Source: an uncultured Pseudomonadota bacterium (GTDB taxonomy: Bacteria > Myxococcota_A > UBA9042 > CAIXZC01). From it: a stretch of 10,385 nucleotides of DNA. Below the pieces are notes generated by a model. It made no database searches, was not told where the DNA came from, and saw only the letters and a program-made list of their open reading frames with translations. Shown here piece after piece: positions 6,971-10,385 of this stretch (positions are counted from its first letter, which is position 1; every line of letters begins with the position of its first letter). The DNA is taken from the NCBI GenBank assembly GCA_937876385.1, contig CALFHQ010000808.1, positions 1 to 10,385 on the forward strand. Reading direction: 5' to 3'. The position numbers and the translations under genes are program-made.

Positions 6971-8926
6971 GTGTCAGCAGAACGCAGCACCCCCCCCATG
7001 CCTCAGACCATGGCGAATTCATCTTCGAGACTGGAAGCCGTACTGAAGATGTCTCCAGACGGCATTGTTCTGACGGATCTTGGGTTGAACATCATCTTCG
7101 CCTCGAACACAGCGGGAAGTGTTCTGGGAGGAGTCAATCCGGAGGAACTCATCGGATTGAGCTTGATGGGTCTGGTACACCCCGATGACCGGAAGCGGGC
7201 CGTCGACAACTTCGAACGAGCCATGGCTGGAGACGACACGGGGCCGGCGACCTATCGCATCAAAGTGGGCCTGGCCCCCACGCCGACAACCTGCGAAGTG
7301 CACGGGGAAATGCTCCTGGACCCCGAGACCGAAGCTCCTTTGGAATGGCTCTTCATTTTCAGAGATACCACAAAGCAGGCCCGAGCGTTGGAACAGGCTC
7401 GCAGTACGCAAGAGTTGTTCTACGAGGCCTTTGAGTTGGGGCCGCTGCTCATGTCCATCACCACTGTTGAAGAGGGCAAGTACCTCTTCGTCAATGAGAA
7501 CTTCACGAAGGTGAGCGGATACACAAAGGAGGAGGCGCTGGGGAAAACCTCCACGGAGCTGGCCATCGTCCGGCCGGAAGACCGGGACATGATGCGACAC
7601 CTGCTGCAATCTCGAGGTCGAATCGACGGCCTGGGCCTGCTGCTTCGGCGAAAGGACGGGCAGGCACTACATTGCGTCTATTTCGGGGAAATCATCTCGG
7701 TGAACGGGGAGAAGCGACTTCTCTCCGTGGTGGAGGACATCACGGTTCGAAGGCGAGCGCAATTGGAGAAGGAAAAGGTTCAACGACAGCTCATCCAGCT
7801 CCAGAAGCTCCAATCGGTAGGTCACTTGGCTGGAGGGATCGCACAGGATTTTGAAGGAATCATGAGCCGGGTTCTCCATGAGACCAACTCAATGGAATCA
7901 AGGCTCGACGCCGGAGAGTCCGTCGACGCTCCTTTGGAGGAGATTCGCCAGGCGGCCCTTCGAGGGCAGAACATCACCCAACAGCTTCGAGCGTTTTCCA
8001 TGGGGCAACGCATGGAGTTTCGAGCGGTAGACCTCCAACTACTCCTCGCCTCCTCTCGGTGGATGCTGGACCAAATCGTCGCAAGCGACATCCGGCTGCG
8101 ACTGCCAACGGCCAACCCGGTCCCCCTTGTAAAAGGGGATCCAGTCCACCTGGAGCAACTCCTGGTTCACCTCACGATGAACGCCCGAGACGCCATGCCG
8201 GAGGGGGGCACACTGACCTTCTCCACCCGCTCCCTGGAGTTAACCGACGAGTTCTGCAAACTGCACCCTGGGGCAACGGCCGGCCCCCATGTCTTGCTGG
8301 TCCTGGAGGACACGGGACGGGGTATTCAGCCAAAGCACATGAACCACATCTTCGAGCCCCTCTTTACGACCCAGGCAGAGCAAGGACGGCCGGGAATGGG
8401 TCTCTCCATCGTCCACGGGATCGTTCAGCAGCACTGCGGATACGTCGAGGTTCACTCCGTCCCCTCGGCGGGGACTCGGGTGGAGGTCTACCTGCCAACC
8501 ATCGAATCGAAAGATGTCATCGCTGTGGCACCCAGTTCGATTGTGGAAGTCCCCAAAGGAGAAGAAACTGTGCTGGTGGTGGATGACGACGAGGCCATTC
8601 TCACCATCGCTGCTCGAATTCTGAACCGATTGGGATACGACGCACATTCGACGTCAAGCGCAGAAGAAGCACTCTCCAAAGTAGCCGACGGTTTGCGGCC
8701 GGCCCTGCTCATCTCAGACCTGGCGCTCCCCACAGGCACGGGAATCACCTTGTGGAAGGAACTTCAAAAGACCCTTCCCGACCTTCAAGCCCTTTTCACG
8801 TCCGGGTACGACGACCGAAAGGCCATCAAGACGCCCCCCCCCGACGGACTCCTGATTCTGGACAAACCCTATACGCCTAGGGAATTGGCAGTGAAGGTGC
8901 GCTTTCTTCTCGACGGTGAGGGATAG
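6971..8926 (+). CDS. Soluble hybrid histidine kinase (PAS-PAS-HisKA-HATPase-receiver) with His-to-Gln H-box
   Basis: This is a 651-residue cytoplasmic signalling protein with no membrane segment. A first PAS domain (~18-135) is followed by a second (~145-258, with the PAC-like end LLSVVEDITVRR), a HisKA-like region (~270-345), a catalytic HATPase domain (~385-510) and a C-terminal receiver (~530-650). In the H-box, where related kinases read GGIAHDFNN, this protein reads GGIAQDFEG: the phosphoacceptor is Q292 (codon CAG at 7844). The ATP-binding motifs remain (N404 in MNARDAMP, EDTGRGI at 446-452, FEPLFTT, GRPGMGLS). The receiver keeps its acidic cluster (D538-D540), phosphoacceptor D583, T610 and K632. 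It may thus be a pseudokinase or phosphatase-type regulator. The start is GTG with AGGAGG 4 nt upstream; later ATGs lack a site. It leads an operon, ending 2 nt before the oxidoreductase. C8 and C9 runs lie at 6990 and 8834. Confidence 0.92.
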   Translation: MSAERSTPPMPQTMANSSSRLEAVLKMSPDGIVLTDLGLNIIFASNTAGSVLGGVNPEELIGLSLMGLVHPDDRKRAVDNFERAMAGDDTGPATYRIKVGLAPTPTTCEVHGEMLLDPETEAPLEWLFIFRDTTKQARALEQARSTQELFYEAFELGPLLMSITTVEEGKYLFVNENFTKVSGYTKEEALGKTSTELAIVRPEDRDMMRHLLQSRGRIDGLGLLLRRKDGQALHCVYFGEIISVNGEKRLLSVVEDITVRRRAQLEKEKVQRQLIQLQKLQSVGHLAGGIAQDFEGIMSRVLHETNSMESRLDAGESVDAPLEEIRQAALRGQNITQQLRAFSMGQRMEFRAVDLQLLLASSRWMLDQIVASDIRLRLPTANPVPLVKGDPVHLEQLLVHLTMNARDAMPEGGTLTFSTRSLELTDEFCKLHPGATAGPHVLLVLEDTGRGIQPKHMNHIFEPLFTTQAEQGRPGMGLSIVHGIVQQHCGYVEVHSVPSAGTRVEVYLPTIESKDVIAVAPSSIVEVPKGEETVLVVDDDEAILTIAARILNRLGYDAHSTSSAEEALSKVADGLRPALLISDLALPTGTGITLWKELQKTLPDLQALFTSGYDDRKAIKTPPPDGLLILDKPYTPRELAVKVRFLLDGEG

Positions 8927-8928
8927 CC

Positions 8929-9996
8929 TTGTCTTCCGGCAATGGGAGAACAATTCGGGTTGCGATGATCGGCGCAGGCCGTATCACCGACCTGCACTAC
9001 CCGGCCTACGTAAATTTCCCCGACGCAGAGCTTGTGACGGTTTGCGACGCAGATGAAACGGTCGCAAGAAGACGTCACCAGGAATGGGGCACAAAGCGGT
9101 GGGAGACGGATTACAAGGCAGTGCTGGCAGACCCCGACATCGACATGGTGGAGATAAACACCCCCCATCACCTCCATCACCCCATGGTTCTCGAGGCGTG
9201 CAAGGCGAGAAAGCATATCCAACTCCAGAAACCTATGGCTCACACCATTCAGGAATGCAACGAGATGGTAGCAGCCGCAAAGGACGCCGGGGTTCGACTC
9301 AAAGTCATCGAGAACTTCATCTTCTATCCCCCTTATCGCAAAGCGAAGCGACTACTCGAAGAAGGAGCCATTGGAACCCTCCTCTCCATGCGCATTCGAC
9401 TGGGTTGCGCTGGGCTCGGTGGATGGTGGGTCCCCCTCACAACATGGCTGTGGCGCCTGGCGGAAACCGAAACCGGGGGTGGACCGGTGGTCTTCGACGA
9501 CGGCTACCACAAGTTCTCCTCTGCAATCTTCTTTGGAGGAGCGGTGGATCGGGTGCACGCCTGGATTGACCGCTCGCTGACGGCCATTGACGCCCCGGCA
9601 GTGATCTCCTGGAAGCACCAAAGCGGCGTGCTGGGAACCCTGGACGCAACCCTCCAGCCAAACCTCCAGTGCACCTCCAACTACTACTCCTCAGACGAAC
9701 GAATTGAGCTCACCGGAACCAAAGGGGTCATCTGGCTCAATCGATGCACCGGCAAACTCCTGGACGAACCGGCTTTGGAACTCTTCTCGGACGGCGTCAA
9801 GACCAGCTATGAAGCCATCGAGACGGATTGGGAAGCGAGCTTCCGGGACTCGACCAGAGACTTCATCCGCTCCCTCATCGAGAACCGTCCAGCCTCCCTC
9901 ACGGGGGAGGAAGCTTCCGAGGTCCAGCGATTCTGCCTCGGAGCCCTGGAGTCGGCAAGAAGGGGGCAACCGGTGGACCTGCGAGGGGAAGGATGA
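8929..9996 (+). CDS. Gfo/Idh/MocA-family NAD(P)-dependent oxidoreductase
   Basis: This 355-residue protein has the two-domain architecture of glucose-fructose oxidoreductase/inositol dehydrogenase relatives. These usually oxidise or reduce a sugar or cyclitol hydroxyl with NAD(P). The N-terminal Rossmann fold begins IRVAMIGAGRI (GAG at 15-17). The family EKP motif appears as LQKP, keeping the functional lysine K101 but with Gln for Glu. The C-terminal domain has GGGPVVFDDGYH (183-194), containing the conserved Asp and catalytic-type H194. No signal peptide. TTG 8929 must be the start: an in-frame stop sits at 8917-8919, the next ATG (8965) falls inside the first beta-strand, and GAGGG (8918-8922) lies 6 nt upstream, inside the end of the kinase gene. 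The 2-nt gap to the kinase and the ATGA overlap with the next gene suggest coupled translation. The substrate cannot be told. Confidence 0.92.
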   Translation: MSSGNGRTIRVAMIGAGRITDLHYPAYVNFPDAELVTVCDADETVARRRHQEWGTKRWETDYKAVLADPDIDMVEINTPHHLHHPMVLEACKARKHIQLQKPMAHTIQECNEMVAAAKDAGVRLKVIENFIFYPPYRKAKRLLEEGAIGTLLSMRIRLGCAGLGGWWVPLTTWLWRLAETETGGGPVVFDDGYHKFSSAIFFGGAVDRVHAWIDRSLTAIDAPAVISWKHQSGVLGTLDATLQPNLQCTSNYYSSDERIELTGTKGVIWLNRCTGKLLDEPALELFSDGVKTSYEAIETDWEASFRDSTRDFIRSLIENRPASLTGEEASEVQRFCLGALESARRGQPVDLRGEG

Positions 9997-10253
9997 AGCG
10001 GATGGCAGCAACCGCCGCTTCGTGGGTAACCGTGGCAATTGTCCGCTTCCTGGCCTGGACCTGCCCCGATTGCCTGTTTCGACTGGCATCAAAGGGGGTG
10101 GAGCGTCTCTCCAAGGACCCCTTTGCCCAGCAGGTGGCCCAGGAGGTCCACACCATCTTCAGTTCCAAGGTCAGCTCCAGACAGGCCCGAGGCATTCTGC
10201 GCCACTCCAGACCCGAGCAACTACGCTCCTTCATCCGGGGGGCACTGCGATGA
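9993..10253 (+). CDS. Small 86-residue protein with hydrophobic N-terminal half, unknown function
   Basis: The ATG overlaps the oxidoreductase stop (ATGA, 9993-9996) and its TGA overlaps the next ATG in the same way (10250-10253). This gives strong positional evidence that it is real and translationally coupled. Residues ~5-23 are hydrophobic enough for one membrane segment or a buried helix, followed at once by TCPDC (C24, C27), a CxxC that could form a disulfide or bind metal. The C-terminal half is basic and looks helical, ending with several Arg. GAGGGGAAGG directly before the start serves as ribosome-binding site. I recognise no family. Its place between two likely oxidoreductase genes suggests a membrane anchor, partner subunit or adaptor for them, which is inference. 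Confidence 0.75.
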   Translation: MKRMAATAASWVTVAIVRFLAWTCPDCLFRLASKGVERLSKDPFAQQVAQEVHTIFSSKVSSRQARGILRHSRPEQLRSFIRGALR

Positions 10254-10385
10254 ACCGATTGGCCATTGTCGGCGGAACCCAGAGCGCCTTTGATGCATGG
10301 CAAGCCTGGCAACACATTCCCGGGGTCACCTTGACCTCTTTTGCTCCAGATGCTCCCCTCGATTCCCTCTTTTCCGCTTCCGGAA
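10250..10385 (+). CDS. N-terminus of a Rossmann-like protein, possibly a second oxidoreductase, cut by window edge
   Basis: Only 45 residues are present. The start MNRLAIVGGTQSA reads as a first beta-strand and glycine turn of a nucleotide-binding fold. It is followed by a helix with AWQAWQHIPGV and then LTSF, the usual second strand position, much like the N-terminus of Gfo/Idh/MocA proteins (compare IRVAMIGAGRI and FPDAELVTV in the upstream gene). The glycine turn is GGT rather than GxG, so cofactor binding is uncertain. ATG 10250 overlaps the stop of the small protein. It is the fourth gene of the operon; too little is seen for a firm family call. Confidence 0.6.
   Translation, partial: MNRLAIVGGTQSAFDAWQAWQHIPGVTLTSFAPDAPLDSLFSASG

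Noticed and set aside
6022..7188. 388-codon plus-strand open frame spanning the ATPase start and the intergenic region
   Set aside because: It is a shadow of the ATPase gene running into the hybrid kinase in another frame; no domain and no ribosome-binding site.

Overview
The window reads as GC-rich, gene-dense chromosomal DNA from a didermic (Gram-negative-type) bacterium. A lipoprotein with a long Asp-rich linker after the lipobox, a type IV pilus/type II secretion assembly ATPase, PAS-containing hybrid kinases and abundant CGA/CGC arginine codons all fit a deltaproteobacterial or Myxococcota/Bradymonadota-like genome. That placement is inference from style, not from a marker gene. No RNA gene, insertion sequence, CRISPR array or integrase was seen.

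Layout, left to right. (1) A CpxA-like membrane sensor histidine kinase, cut off at the left edge (1-1203, +). (2) A 448-residue carboxyltransferase of the transcarboxylase 5S / oxaloacetate decarboxylase alpha / pyruvate carboxylase B type without a biotinyl domain (1400-2746, +), behind a near-consensus promoter. Its arginine codon use is very unlike that of its neighbours, and it lies between two copies of a 22-bp imperfect direct repeat, so it looks like an acquired insert. (3) Converging on it, with 4 bp between the stop codons, a cysteine-rich predicted lipoprotein of no recognised family (2751-4412, -). (4) Upstream on the same strand, a GspE/PilB-type ATPase (4498-6762, -) with a complete catalytic core, four tandem MshEN-like repeats (a known c-di-GMP-binding fold) and an unusual N-terminal region. 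(5) A 208-bp divergent intergenic region. (6) A tightly packed rightward operon: a soluble PAS-PAS-kinase-receiver hybrid histidine kinase (6971-8926), a Gfo/Idh/MocA-family oxidoreductase (8929-9996), an 86-residue protein with a hydrophobic N-terminal half (9993-10253), and the start of another protein with a Rossmann-like N-terminus (10250-edge).

The most notable part is the operon from 6971. The kinase has Gln where the phosphoacceptor His of the H-box should be, yet keeps the ATP-binding motifs and a complete receiver domain. It is joined by a 2-nt gap and then two ATGA overlaps to an oxidoreductase, a small protein and a second possible oxidoreductase. This may be a signalling protein tied directly to a metabolic module. 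The substrate and signal cannot be read from the sequence.
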